Shown here one piece after another: positions 43,144 through 52,243 of a DNA stretch of 64,000 bases (the first letter of the stretch is position 1; each line of letters opens with the position of its first letter). Origin of the DNA: CBDFLD01 sp965249005 (GTDB taxonomy: Bacteria; Acidobacteriota; UBA6911); contig CBDFLD010000017.1 in NCBI GenBank assembly GCA_965249005.1, positions 1 to 64,000 on the forward strand, read 5' to 3'. Under the pieces are notes generated by a model, which did not search any database, had not been told where the DNA came from, and was given only the letters and a program-made list of their open reading frames with translations. Both the position numbers and the translations under genes were made by a program.

Positions 43144-44121
43144 ATGCCACATAAGTTCAACGCAGCGCGACGGCACAAGTTTGATAAGGCGCAGTATCGG
43201 GTGATCAACTGGGCGGAATATAACGAGAGCCTGCGCCAGCGGGGTGATCTGACGATTTGGGTCAGTGAGGAGGCTCAAAGTGTGTGGAGCGCGCCGCGCC
43301 GCACGTCACGGGGTGGCCAGCGGAGATACTCGGATCTGGCTATCGAGACATGCCTGACGCTGCGCACGGCGTATCGGCTTGGGTTGCGACAAACGCAGGG
43401 GCTGATGGGTTCCATTGGCACGCTCATGGGGCTGGATATACGGGTGCCGGACTTCTCCACACTGTCGCGTCGCGCAAACGGCTTGAGCATCGCGCAGGTG
43501 ATGAGGCAAGCCGGGTCTGTGCCTGTCCATCTGGTGGTGGACAGTACCGGCCTCAAGATCTTCGGCGAGGGAGAATGGCTCGCCCAGAAGCATAAAACCA
43601 GGGGAATACGCCGCCGCTGGCGCAAACTCCACCTCGGACTGGACCTCCATAGCGGTGCGATTGTTTGCGCCAATCTGACTCACGATGACGTTGGAGACAG
43701 CACCGCCTTACCCGGGCTCCTGGATCAACTCGATGCCCCGGTCACGGGCTTTCTGGCGGACGGCGCCTATGATGGAGCGTCCACACGGGATCTGCTGAGG
43801 GAACGGTATGGGGAGACTCTGGATGTGGTTATACCGCCGCCGAAGAACGCAGTGATCCGACCGCAATCGGCGCGGGATCCAACCGTTCGGGATCGCCATA
43901 TTGCCCAGATCCGCAGCAACGGCCGCATGGCCTGGCAGGCGGCCACAGGGTACAACCAGCGCAGCCGGATAGAAACGCAGATCGGCCGGTGGAAGAGCGT
44001 CATCGGCCCCAGACTCAGATCCTGCAGCTTCTCCAGGCAGATCACGGAGATCCAGGTCGGCCAGAAAGTCCTGAACACAATGACCGCACTCGGACGGCCT
44101 GTGTTCGAACGTATCGCCTGA
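43144..44121 (+). CDS. IS5-family transposase
   Basis: 325 residues. Opening MPHKFNAARRHKFDKAQYRV is characteristic of one IS5 group. DDE core: VVDSTGLKIFG, FLADGAYDG and the YREK-like RSRIETQIGRWKSVIG. Complete. Imperfect end candidates with TTATTG near 43024 and 44178 were seen but not resolved, so no element boundary is given. Confidence 0.85.
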   Translation: MPHKFNAARRHKFDKAQYRVINWAEYNESLRQRGDLTIWVSEEAQSVWSAPRRTSRGGQRRYSDLAIETCLTLRTAYRLGLRQTQGLMGSIGTLMGLDIRVPDFSTLSRRANGLSIAQVMRQAGSVPVHLVVDSTGLKIFGEGEWLAQKHKTRGIRRRWRKLHLGLDLHSGAIVCANLTHDDVGDSTALPGLLDQLDAPVTGFLADGAYDGASTRDLLRERYGETLDVVIPPPKNAVIRPQSARDPTVRDRHIAQIRSNGRMAWQAATGYNQRSRIETQIGRWKSVIGPRLRSCSFSRQITEIQVGQKVLNTMTALGRPVFERIA

Positions 44122-44192
44122 CGCTACCGCTTGGGAAAGGGCGAATTCCATCTCCGCCCCGATCCATGCAACAATAATGCGCCGCCTTCAAT

Positions 44193-44280
44193 ACGGGAGG
44201 ATTTTTCGCATGGATATACAAAGCAGAGTCGTGCTTACGGGAGGATTTTTCGCATGGATATACAAGGCAGAGTCGTGCTT
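44193..44280 (+). repeat. 44-bp tandem duplication over the start of the SDR gene
   Basis: Units 44193-44236 and 44237-44280 differ at one base. Each holds ACGGGAGG, an ATG and the first ten codons. The upstream ATG (44210) is out of frame with the gene by 44 nt; the second (44254) is the true start. Lies just after the IS5 element. Confidence 0.85.
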
Positions 44281-45021
44281 GTTGCAGGAGGGAGCTCCGG
44301 ACTGGGAGCGGCGTGCGCACGCACGTTGAGTCAATCAGGAGGCAAAGTAGTCATCGCTGACGTGAACAAAGACGGCGGGGAGAAACTAGCGTCGGAGCTG
44401 GGTTCGGATGCGCGTTTCGCACATACGGACGTCACGAGCGAAGAGAGTGTTCAGGGGGCCGTCCAATTGGCAACCGCAACGTTCGGATCACTCCACGTGG
44501 CTATCAATTGTGCGGGAATCGGGACCGGGGAGCGTGTCCTGGGCAAATCCGGACCTCATTCCTACGAACACTTCAACAAAGTGATCCGAATCAACCTGAT
44601 TGGCACATTCAACGTCATTCGAATCGCGGCGCACGCGATAGCGCAAGGGGACCCGGGACCTCAGGGGGAACGCGGAGTGATCGTCAATACCGCTTCGGTG
44701 GCGGCCTACGATGGTCAAATCGGCCAGGCAGCCTACTCCGCATCCAAGGGCGGCATCGTGGGCATGACGTTACCTATTGCCCGCGAACTGGCTCGTTTCG
44801 GGATTCGTGTCATGACGATCGCTCCTGGAATCTTCGACACGCCCCTGTTAGCAGGATTGCCGGATGCGGCAAAGGCCTCATTGGGCCAGCAGGTCCCGTT
44901 CCCGCCGCGTCTTGGAAATCCGCCGGAATATGCGGCTCTTGTGGCTCACATCATTGCAAACGACATGCTCAACGGGGAGGTCATTCGGCTGGACGGAGCC
45001 CTGAGGATGGCGCCAAAGTAG
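44254..45021 (+). CDS. Short-chain dehydrogenase, HSD10/3-hydroxyacyl-CoA dehydrogenase type 2-like
   Basis: 255 residues. Rossmann motif LVAGGSSGLGAACA, DVT at the adenine pocket, NCAGIG, and the catalytic set NTASVAAY with YSASKGG (Ser-Tyr-Lys). The long insert HAIAQGDPGPQGERGVIVNTAS and the end LDGALRMAPK match the HSD17B10-like branch that oxidises 3-hydroxyacyl-CoA or steroids. Start fixed by SD GGGAGG, duplicated upstream. Likely acts in fatty or branched-chain acid breakdown. Confidence 0.85.
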   Translation: MDIQGRVVLVAGGSSGLGAACARTLSQSGGKVVIADVNKDGGEKLASELGSDARFAHTDVTSEESVQGAVQLATATFGSLHVAINCAGIGTGERVLGKSGPHSYEHFNKVIRINLIGTFNVIRIAAHAIAQGDPGPQGERGVIVNTASVAAYDGQIGQAAYSASKGGIVGMTLPIARELARFGIRVMTIAPGIFDTPLLAGLPDAAKASLGQQVPFPPRLGNPPEYAALVAHIIANDMLNGEVIRLDGALRMAPK

Positions 45022-45038
45022 CGCTCTGCTAAGAAGAG

Positions 45039-45065
45039 GAGGTCCAGATCGCCGACCTGGACCTC
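45039..45065 (+). terminator. Hairpin after the SDR gene
   Basis: GAGGTCCAG and CTGGACCTC pair perfectly (9 bp) around a 9-nt loop, 18 nt after the SDR stop. There is no T run, so efficiency as an intrinsic terminator is uncertain. Confidence 0.35.
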
Positions 45066-45164
45066 ATACTCGTTAGCAGACAAAGAGGAAGGGGCGGCCC
45101 CACAAAGAGAACCGCCGTTTTGGTGGGTTTGTGCTCGCGCATCGTCGCCATAGGCGTCTCGTTT

Positions 45165-45401
45165 TCATTTCGATAATCCCTTCCATTCCGCTACGAATTT
45201 TTCCGCCGCTTTTGTCCCGTTGACGGTTCTCACCAAGACTCTACCGCAGTAGAAATCGAAATCAAGGGCCTTGGCCGAAGCCGCTCGAACCATATACGTC
45301 AGCCCGGCCAAATGCGCCGCACCAGTCAACGTAAGCCCTCCCGTCTTGATGTTCATGACCGGGTTTCCATCCCGAACCAAATGCAGTTTCCTTGCCGTCA
45401 T
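45165..45401 (-). CDS. Small hypothetical protein (78 aa)
   Basis: MTARKLHLVRDGNPVMNIKT... with a beta-rich core (LVRDGNPVMNIKTGGLTLTG) and a C-terminal helix ending WKGLSK. No family recognised. Its ATG overlaps the stop of another open frame just upstream (ATGA), which suggests a two-gene remnant. Confidence 0.45.
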   Translation of the reverse strand: MTARKLHLVRDGNPVMNIKTGGLTLTGAAHLAGLTYMVRAASAKALDFDFYCGRVLVRTVNGTKAAEKFVAEWKGLSK

Positions 45402-45577
45402 GACATCCCCTTCGGTGGCATCATTATTTTCACCAGCTTGACATACTCGATTGCTCCCTTGATCCGTTCCAGTCCGTTCGACAAGTCGAACAGCAAGTTT
45501 TCCGCTTTCGGAACGATAGCCGCAGGCAGCTTGCCGGAGTCCAATTCCCTTTCAACAACATCGGCTTCAGCGTCAAC
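45398..45577 (-). other. Open frame upstream of the 78-aa gene, no clear start
   Basis: Reads GKLPAAIVPKAENLLFDLSN then RIKGAIEYVKLVKIMMPPK and ends by overlap with the next gene. A TAA at 45578 closes it upstream, and the DNA above looks coding in another frame, so this is probably the 3' remnant of a frameshifted gene. Confidence 0.4.
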
Positions 45578-45580
45578 TTA

Positions 45581-46192
45581 AAACCGAGCAGCCGCAAGAA
45601 TCATGTCGGGTCGCCATAGGCGTCTCGTATCGTCGCCATTGCATCTCTTGAGGTCAGTGGGGAGCCCCATCGAACCAGTCCCCCCAATCTATTACCGGCT
45701 CTGATGGGGCCGACCCCACACCCAAAATTATGATTCCTGGGTCGTCTAATCCCTTAACCAGCCTCGGGTTATGACAGTCTCTCCAATGCAGGTTTCGTGC
45801 CAATTCTCGCGGCAGGGCGACTTCTTCACAAGACGCGGACGGCACTGCACCCGAAGGCGGGGTGCAGCAGGCCGACCCGGACCACACGGAAGCACTGTAT
45901 ATAATTGATTAAGCTTGGCTTGAGGAACTACTTCGATGGCCAGTGCCAGGCGGAAAACCTAGACGTTGGCTGAAGACAGCAGCGCGATTCTGCGTTCAAT
46001 TCCTAGCTTCGAAAGAAGGATCTGGTCAATCCGCCGCATTGGGCCCGGGAAATTTTCCCTCAGCGCGCCATATATTCCCTGGTTCCAGCCCGGCCAATCG
46101 TCGCCACTTAGAAAGACTCGTTGCATGAGAAAGCTGCCGCGGGCGAGAGAGGGATGATTGGATCGCCGCGTGCACACGTCCGGGCACCATCT
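45581..46192. other. Gene-poor stretch
   Basis: Nothing convincing. A 77-codon minus frame (45654-45887) has odd composition and no ribosome site. TCGCCATAGGCGTCTCGT occurs at about 45144 and 45608, bracketing the two small frames before this stretch. Confidence 0.4.
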
Positions 46193-48334
46193 TCACACGA
46201 GCAGCGGCGCGATGACGAGTGAAACCACCGACATCAGTTTGATCAGGATATTCATGGCCGGACCCGAGGTATCTTTGAATGGGTCCCCCACGGTGTCCCC
46301 CACAACTGCCGCCTTGTGGGCGTCGGAACCCTTGCCTTCTCCGTCGAGTTCACCCTTTTCAATCGATTTTTTGGCATTGTCCCAGGCGCCCCCGGCGTTG
46401 GCCATCATCAGAGCAAGCAAGACGCCGGTAACCGTCGCACCAGCCAACATGCCGCCCAGCGCCTCCGGTCCGAGCAAGAAACCGATGAGTACCGGGGCGA
46501 CCACTGCGGTCATCCCGGGTAGAATCATCTCGCGCAAGGCCGCCGACGTCGATATCTCCACGCACCGTGCGGCATCGGGCTTGACGCCGGGTTTTCCCTC
46601 CAAGAGTCCGGGGATCTCCCGAAACTGCCGTCGAATCTCGGCCACCATTTCTCCAGCCGCCCGGCCGACGGAGGTCATCGTCAGGGCACCAATGAAGAAC
46701 GGAAGGACCCCTCCCAGGAAGAGTCCGATCACGACCTTCGGCTGAGTTACGACGATCTGCAGCGGACTCGCGCCTTCACCGGCCCGCGCTGCATAGCCAA
46801 TCCACTGCCCTATCAGCTCCACTCCACCCTGATTCATTTCCTGAATCTTGGCTAGGATCCCGCTGTTTACAGCTTGAGAATAGGCGGCAAACAAGGCCAG
46901 GGCGGTGAGAGCCGCCGAGCCGATCGCAAAGCCCTTTCCCATCGCGGCAGTTGTATTACCAAGAGCATCTAGGCCATCGGTGATTTTTCTTACCTCGGGA
47001 CCGAGCCCAGCCATCTCCGAAATCCCGCCAGCATTGTCGGCGATGGGCCCATAAGCATCGACCGACATCGTGATTCCGACGGTCGCCAGCATTCCGACCG
47101 CAGCAATGCCAATGCCGTACAGTCCAGCGACTTGATTGGAAATGTAGATCGCCACACAGATGGTAATTACCGGAATCGCCGTGGATTCCAGCCCGACAGC
47201 AAGTCCGTTGATGATGTTGGTCGCAGCACCGGTCTTGCTTGCCATCGCGATGCGGCGGACCGGACCAGCGGACGTGTAGTACTCGGTGACGAGACCGATG
47301 AGGATTCCCCCGACAGTTCCGAAGAAGATGGCCCAGAACACACTATTGTTGACTTCGAACCCGCGCACCAACCACAGACTGCCGCCAAGAAAAATGGCCG
47401 CCGCCAACCAGGTGGAATACCTCAGCGCCGCCGCGGGCGAGAACTGCTTGAGAATCTTCATCGAAACGATCCCAAGGAATGATGCAAGGAGGCCGAGCGT
47501 GGCCAGGATGATCGGCAGCGACATCAGGATGCCGCGAATGGTTTCGTCTGCCACACTAGAAGACGCCTTGAGCTGCTCCAATCCCGATCCAAGCAGTGTG
47601 GCTCCGATGGCAATGGTTGCCACAATGGAACCCACGTAGGATTCGAAGATATCTGCTCCCATGCCGGCGACGTCTCCCACGTTGTCTCCGACGTTGTCGG
47701 CGATCACCCCGGGATTGCGTGGATCGTCCTCAGGAATGTTCGCTTCGACTTTCCCAACCAGATCCGCTCCAACGTCGGCGGCTTTCGTGTAGATTCCACC
47801 CCCGACTCGCGCGAAAAGGGCGATGGAACTGGCTCCCATCGCAAACCCGTTGATCACACTTGCCGTTTTCGGATCTCCATAGAAGTAAAAGAACCCGCCG
47901 ACACCGATGAGCCCCAGACTCGCAACACTCACACCCATCACGGCGCCGCCATTGAATGCAACGATGAGGGCATCGCCTTGCCCCTTGTCCATCGCAGCCT
48001 GGGCCGTTCTGGAATTCGCGCGGGTGGCCGCTTGCATCCCAAAAAAGCCGGCAAGCACGGAGCAGATGGCTCCACTGACAAACGCCACTCCCGTCGGGAG
48101 ATTGAGAAAGTAGCCGAGCAGGAGCGCCACCATGGCCACGAAAACGACCAGCACGGCATATTCGCGTTTCAGAAAGGCCATTGCGCCGAGATAGATCTGG
48201 TCGGCGATCTCGACCATGAGCTCATTCCCACCGTGCCGCTTTCGGACCGATCGGTAGATGAAGTAAGCCACAATCAAGCCAAAGCTCCCAGTGACGATAG
48301 AAAAAGACAACATCTCTTGTATGCCCACTTTCAC
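46193..48334 (-). CDS. hppA: Membrane-bound ion-pumping pyrophosphatase, K+-dependent type
   Basis: 713 residues, about 16 membrane helices. Hydrolyses PPi and pumps H+ and/or Na+ across the inner membrane. Catalytic loops are intact: GGGIYTKAADVGADLVGKVE, DDPRNPGVIADNVGDNVGD, DAYGPIADNAGG and VVGDTVGDPFKDTSGP. The motif GNTTAAMGKG has Ala where K+-independent enzymes have Lys (GNTTKA), which predicts K+ dependence; Na+ versus H+ cannot be decided. Stands alone, with a small membrane protein 9 nt upstream. Confidence 0.92.
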   Translation of the reverse strand: MKVGIQEMLSFSIVTGSFGLIVAYFIYRSVRKRHGGNELMVEIADQIYLGAMAFLKREYAVLVVFVAMVALLLGYFLNLPTGVAFVSGAICSVLAGFFGMQAATRANSRTAQAAMDKGQGDALIVAFNGGAVMGVSVASLGLIGVGGFFYFYGDPKTASVINGFAMGASSIALFARVGGGIYTKAADVGADLVGKVEANIPEDDPRNPGVIADNVGDNVGDVAGMGADIFESYVGSIVATIAIGATLLGSGLEQLKASSSVADETIRGILMSLPIILATLGLLASFLGIVSMKILKQFSPAAALRYSTWLAAAIFLGGSLWLVRGFEVNNSVFWAIFFGTVGGILIGLVTEYYTSAGPVRRIAMASKTGAATNIINGLAVGLESTAIPVITICVAIYISNQVAGLYGIGIAAVGMLATVGITMSVDAYGPIADNAGGISEMAGLGPEVRKITDGLDALGNTTAAMGKGFAIGSAALTALALFAAYSQAVNSGILAKIQEMNQGGVELIGQWIGYAARAGEGASPLQIVVTQPKVVIGLFLGGVLPFFIGALTMTSVGRAAGEMVAEIRRQFREIPGLLEGKPGVKPDAARCVEISTSAALREMILPGMTAVVAPVLIGFLLGPEALGGMLAGATVTGVLLALMMANAGGAWDNAKKSIEKGELDGEGKGSDAHKAAVVGDTVGDPFKDTSGPAMNILIKLMSVVSLVIAPLLV

Positions 48335-48343
48335 TCCAGGATG

Positions 48344-48556
48344 CTAAAGACGCCCAAACGAGCGTCTCACGAGAAAGAATCGATAAACCCCATACGCCAG
48401 GAACAGAAGACCAGCCACCAGAACAAGGAACCGTGGAAGCCGAGCCCAGAACAGATAGATCAGGAACCCGCCTGCAAGCAGGTAAACCAGCGACGTGGCT
48501 TGATGGAGCCACTTCGTCCATTGTGGAAGAGGGGAGGCCTGAAGCTCATGATTCAT
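48344..48556 (-). CDS. Small two-helix membrane protein
   Basis: About 70 residues from ATG 48556: MNHELQASPLPQWTKWLHQ, then two hydrophobic helices (VYLLAGGFLIYLFW, FLVLVAGLLFLAYGVYRFFL) and a basic end. No family recognised. Directly upstream of the pyrophosphatase, perhaps co-transcribed. Confidence 0.55.
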   Translation of the reverse strand: MNHELQASPLPQWTKWLHQATSLVYLLAGGFLIYLFWARLPRFLVLVAGLLFLAYGVYRFFLVRRSFGRL

Positions 48557-48727
48557 GGGAGGTTCGCTCCGCCTCAAACGTACCGCCATGCGCGCCTGCC
48601 ATATCCAGCCGGGACACGAAGCCCGGGTACTGATTGAGCTCCATAGAAATCAGCGGCGAATTATACCCCCGATCACGTCGAAAATGTTACCGAAAATACG
48701 TACAGCGACGCCGAGCTGCTGTGCCGA

Positions 48728-49267
48728 TCAGAGTTGCAGCATGAGCCGGCAAGCGAAAATGGCTGCCAAGAGACCCACAACATCGGCAAAAAGACCCGCT
48801 GCCACGGCGTGGCGGGTTTTTCGGATCCCCACGGACCCGAAGTAAACGGCAAGCACGTAGAATGTCGTCTCCGTGCTACCGTAGGCTGTAGCCGCGGCTC
48901 TGGCCAGGAAGGAATCCGGACCGTGCGTTTGCGCCAGCTCCGTAACCAAACCCAGAGAGCCGCTACCACTCAAAGGCCTCATGATCGCGAGAGGCAGTAT
49001 CTCCGCCGGAAAGGCCAACCATGCCAGAATGGGATCGAGCCAGCGAACCATTACGTCGATCGCTCCGGAGGCTCGTAGCATCCCGATAGCGACCAGGATG
49101 GCAACGAGATAGGGGATGATACGAATCGAGATTTGAAACCCTTCCTTGGCTCCGTCGACGAAGCTTTCGTAGACCTTTACACCGCGAGTAAGCCCGTATA
49201 GAGGAATGCCAACCAGAAACAACGGGATGGCCCACTTGGAGATTGTCTCTATGATGCCTTGGATCAT
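48728..49267 (-). CDS. spmB: Spore maturation protein B-like membrane protein
   Basis: 179 residues, several helices of the nucleoside-recognition/Gate fold: MIQGIIETISKWAIPLFLV, PLYGLTRGVKVYESFVDGAK, RPLSGSGSLG, YGSTETTFYVLAVYFGSVGI. Despite the name it is common in non-sporulating Gram-negatives. Pairs with SpmA upstream by ATGA overlap. Transported substrate unknown. Confidence 0.88.
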   Translation of the reverse strand: MIQGIIETISKWAIPLFLVGIPLYGLTRGVKVYESFVDGAKEGFQISIRIIPYLVAILVAIGMLRASGAIDVMVRWLDPILAWLAFPAEILPLAIMRPLSGSGSLGLVTELAQTHGPDSFLARAAATAYGSTETTFYVLAVYFGSVGIRKTRHAVAAGLFADVVGLLAAIFACRLMLQL

Positions 49268-49881
49268 TTTGCGTTCCTCACCTCCTGCTTTCTATTGCTC
49301 GAAAACAAGCGGAGCGACTCGAATGCCTTGGCGACAACCACTGCGGCGACAAGCGAGATCCCTGTGGCGACAATTGTGGTTCCAATAATCGCAGTGGGGT
49401 CCTTTGCTCCCGCCGCCGCCATGACGCCGACCATGGTCGCCGGAATCAGTTGCACACCCGCAGTGTTGATGGCCAGGAACATGCACATGGCGTTTGTGGC
49501 CACTCCCGGGTGGGGGTTGAGAGATTCCAGGTCTTTCATTGCGCGCAGTCCCAGCGGGGTGGCGGCGTTGCTCAAACCCAGCGAATTGGCGGCCATATTC
49601 ATGATCATACTTCCCATGGCTGGATGACCGGCGGGAATCTCCGGGAAGATCCTCCGGAGTACCGGGGCGATCGCCCGGGCCAGCAGGCGCACAAGGCCGC
49701 TGTCTTCGGCGATCTTCATCAGCCCGAGCCATAGGGCCATGATGCCGACGAGGCCAATTGCCAAGGTCACGGCATCGCCCGCAGACTCAATGGCTGCGGC
49801 GGTGACCATTTCGACTTTCCCGTTGATTCCGCCGAAAACGACTGCAACAATGACGAAGCCAAACCAGATGTAGTTGAGCAT
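49264..49881 (-). CDS. spmA: Spore maturation protein A-like membrane protein
   Basis: 205 residues from ATG 49881: MLNYIWFGFVIVAVVFGGIN, then MAANSLGLSNAATPLGLRAM and NTAGVQLIPATMVGVMAAAG, the family hallmarks. A longer frame to 50010 overlaps the divergent carboxypeptidase gene and is rejected. Partner of SpmB. Confidence 0.88.
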   Translation of the reverse strand: MLNYIWFGFVIVAVVFGGINGKVEMVTAAAIESAGDAVTLAIGLVGIMALWLGLMKIAEDSGLVRLLARAIAPVLRRIFPEIPAGHPAMGSMIMNMAANSLGLSNAATPLGLRAMKDLESLNPHPGVATNAMCMFLAINTAGVQLIPATMVGVMAAAGAKDPTAIIGTTIVATGISLVAAVVVAKAFESLRLFSSNRKQEVRNAK

Positions 49882-49951
49882 TCCCACACTATAGGAGCAA
49901 CCCCTATAGACGTCAAAGCCTTCTCTCGTCCCAAACAAATGGGCGTTCGCA

Positions 49952-50881
49952 ATGAAAGATGAACCTGTCCGGCCTGCTGCGCTCCGTCCAGGCGACACCA
50001 TAGGGATCATTGCACCTGCGAGCCCGTTGGCGGACAGGTCGCACTTCGACAGGGGAATCTCAGCACTCCGCGAAATGGGTTTTCACGCTCAGTACGACGA
50101 CAGAATCTTCGAATCGACCCGCTATCTTGCTGGGGACGATGCGAGTCGGGCCCAGGAATTGATGCGCCAGTTTGAAGATCCTACGGTCAAAGCCGTTGTA
50201 CCTCTGCGCGGAGGCTATGGTTGCGCGCGTCTGCTGGGCTATCTGGACAAGGACCGGCTGCGGCAACATTGCAAGGTTTTCATGGGCTTCAGTGATTTGA
50301 CAACACTGCATCTCTATTTATACAAGTCGTTTAGGTGGATAACGTTCCACGGGCCGATGATTAGTTCTCCCTTCTGGGCACAATCGTCGGAACCACTGCG
50401 GCAGCATCTGCTCTCGTTGTGGTGCGACCCCGGATATCGGCCGCGCTTCTCCCTCCCGGGAACTCAGAGTTGGCACGGCGGCTGCGCCGACGGGATATTG
50501 GTGGGAGGTTGCCTTTCCTTGATCACGACGAGCCTCGGAACCCCTTTCGAGATCTCGTGCCGTAACAAGATACTGTTTCTGGAAGACTCGGGCGAAGCTC
50601 CCTACCGAGTCGATCGCATGTTAACTCACCTGCGGCTCGCCGGTAAGTTCCATGGCATCAAAGGGATAATCCTTGGAAACTTCGCCCAAGAAGAATCGGC
50701 TAGCGACCCCGAGGGGATGGAGCAAACCCTTCGCTCCAACCTGGTCAATCTCGACGTACCCCTGGTATCCCGCTTTCCGGCTGGTCACGCCACCGAGAAC
50801 TGGCCCCTTCCATTGGGGCTTCGCGTCCGGCTCGACGCCGCCGACGCTTCCCTGACGGTGCTGGAATCGGCCGTCTGTTAG
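49952..50881 (+). CDS. ldcA: LD-carboxypeptidase (peptidase S66, LdcA/MccF)
   Basis: 309 residues, cytoplasmic. Cleaves the L-D bond of murein tetrapeptides or a similar amide. Opening LRPGDTIGIIAPASPL, nucleophile Ser114 in MGFSDLTTLH, Glu in FLEDSGEAPYRVDRML, His near the end in FPAGHATENWPLPLG: the Ser-His-Glu triad is complete. Divergent from spmA with a 70-nt gap that must hold both promoters. Confidence 0.88.
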   Translation: MKDEPVRPAALRPGDTIGIIAPASPLADRSHFDRGISALREMGFHAQYDDRIFESTRYLAGDDASRAQELMRQFEDPTVKAVVPLRGGYGCARLLGYLDKDRLRQHCKVFMGFSDLTTLHLYLYKSFRWITFHGPMISSPFWAQSSEPLRQHLLSLWCDPGYRPRFSLPGTQSWHGGCADGILVGGCLSLITTSLGTPFEISCRNKILFLEDSGEAPYRVDRMLTHLRLAGKFHGIKGIILGNFAQEESASDPEGMEQTLRSNLVNLDVPLVSRFPAGHATENWPLPLGLRVRLDAADASLTVLESAVC

Positions 50882-51076
50882 ACTCCGATGAGTGCGCATT
50901 GCCAGGCCTCCCCACCGGAGTCCGAATCCAGTCCTCCAACAGTTTAGTCTTTACTCACCTGTCCAGAGTTGGTACACTCACTTTTTATTCCTTCCTCTCT
51001 GAAGCAGTTGGCATTCTTTGTTACCACGGATCACGTCGTAAGGATAGGTGTGACTACTAATTAGAGGTTCCTGCCC

Positions 51077-51937
51077 ATGAACCTAAAAGGTTCTCTGAAC
51101 AAGTTGCTGCAGATGGGTTCCCATCATTATGACACGCTAAATCAACGGTTTAGCGCCAACTCGTTGATAAAGAACGAGTGGGCCGAGATGGCCCGCGACA
51201 AGAACCAGCAAGCCGAATGCCTGGGTTCGCTACATCCATCATTCTGGAAGTTGTTGAAAGAAAACGACAAGGAGACCGTTGAGGCTTTTGCCGCGACACT
51301 CGAGGTCGTCGGAGAGAAGGCCAAATCCGGTCCATCGGAAGGGTCGTTGCACGATTGGCTTGGCCGAACACTCGATCTTGAAGAACCGGTGCTTCTGAAA
51401 ATATATGCGCCCTTGATTTTCCGGCTCCGCACCGACGATTCGGGCCAGGCTCTTGGCTTCTATATAATGGTGAACGCACAGGTTACGAGGTTAGCACGAC
51501 TGATCCGGGGCTTTTCCGGGGATCCGTCCCTGATCCAACGGTGTCTGAGCCTGCAATCGCAGTTCGAAAAGGCCGCCCAGGGGCCCGAGCCTAAAATAGT
51601 GCCGGCCGGCAAGACCAGACGGTCAAGAAAGACACGCACGACCGCAGTTTCCACACCGAAGCGGGCCTCCCAGAGGGGCCGCCCTACCCGGAAAGCCAAG
51701 GTCGCAAAAAAGGCCGCCGCCAAATCGGGTGCCGGGAAAGCCCGCGCTTCGAAGGGTAGGGTCAAACAGGCAACGGGCCAGATCAAAAGGGCAAGTTCCA
51801 AGAAGGCACCCGCGCGCGGTTCGAGCCCAAAGAAGTCCCGCGCAATCCACAAAGCCAGGACCTCCCGTCCCATCAGCGGCAAGCGCACTCGCCCCTTGAA
51901 GGTCGGAAAGGGTCAGCGTCGGCGGGCTCGCGGTTAG
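51077..51937 (+). CDS. Helical protein with histone H1-like basic tail
   Basis: 286 residues. Residues 1-175 are helical with no recognised family (AECLGSLHPSFWKLLKENDK, EEPVLLKIYAPLIFRL). Residues 180-286 are Lys/Arg/Ala/Ser/Pro-rich with KKAAAKSG, KKAPARGSSPKKS type repeats like histone H1 or bacterial AlgP/Hc1 tails, so DNA or RNA binding is likely. Good SD region (TTAGAGGTTC). A nucleoid-associated role is inference. Confidence 0.65.
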   Translation: MNLKGSLNKLLQMGSHHYDTLNQRFSANSLIKNEWAEMARDKNQQAECLGSLHPSFWKLLKENDKETVEAFAATLEVVGEKAKSGPSEGSLHDWLGRTLDLEEPVLLKIYAPLIFRLRTDDSGQALGFYIMVNAQVTRLARLIRGFSGDPSLIQRCLSLQSQFEKAAQGPEPKIVPAGKTRRSRKTRTTAVSTPKRASQRGRPTRKAKVAKKAAAKSGAGKARASKGRVKQATGQIKRASSKKAPARGSSPKKSRAIHKARTSRPISGKRTRPLKVGKGQRRRARG

Positions 51938-52243
51938 CGTTTGCCTCACTACACGCGCTCCTCGTGAAGGCATCCGGGTGGGCGACGAGCAAGGCTCAGT
52001 CCACCAAAAGCGCCGCCTTTCTGACTCGCAGGATCTCATCCTTTTTCATTTTTCTCACCGCAACTGGACGGGCAGCGTTGGTATGGGCAGTGTCTTTCAC
52101 TGCTGCAACCGCGCGGCCCATCGAGCGCCGTACCGTCACGGATCGGAGCACGAAGTTGATTTTCCTCTCCTTAGATCCCATAATCCCTGTAATGATCGTA
52201 ACAACAAGATTGATCTTCGCTCTAGCGATGGGAGGATAGTACA
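51938..52243. other. Intergenic region with competing small frames
   Basis: A 91-codon plus frame (51964) and a 92-codon minus frame (52274-51996) overlap almost fully; neither has a good ribosome site or a recognisable family. The only supported signal is GGAGG at 52231, the ribosome site of the next gene. Confidence 0.4.

Noticed and set aside
45654..45887. 77-codon minus frame
   Set aside because: Odd composition, no ribosome site, no neighbour coupling.
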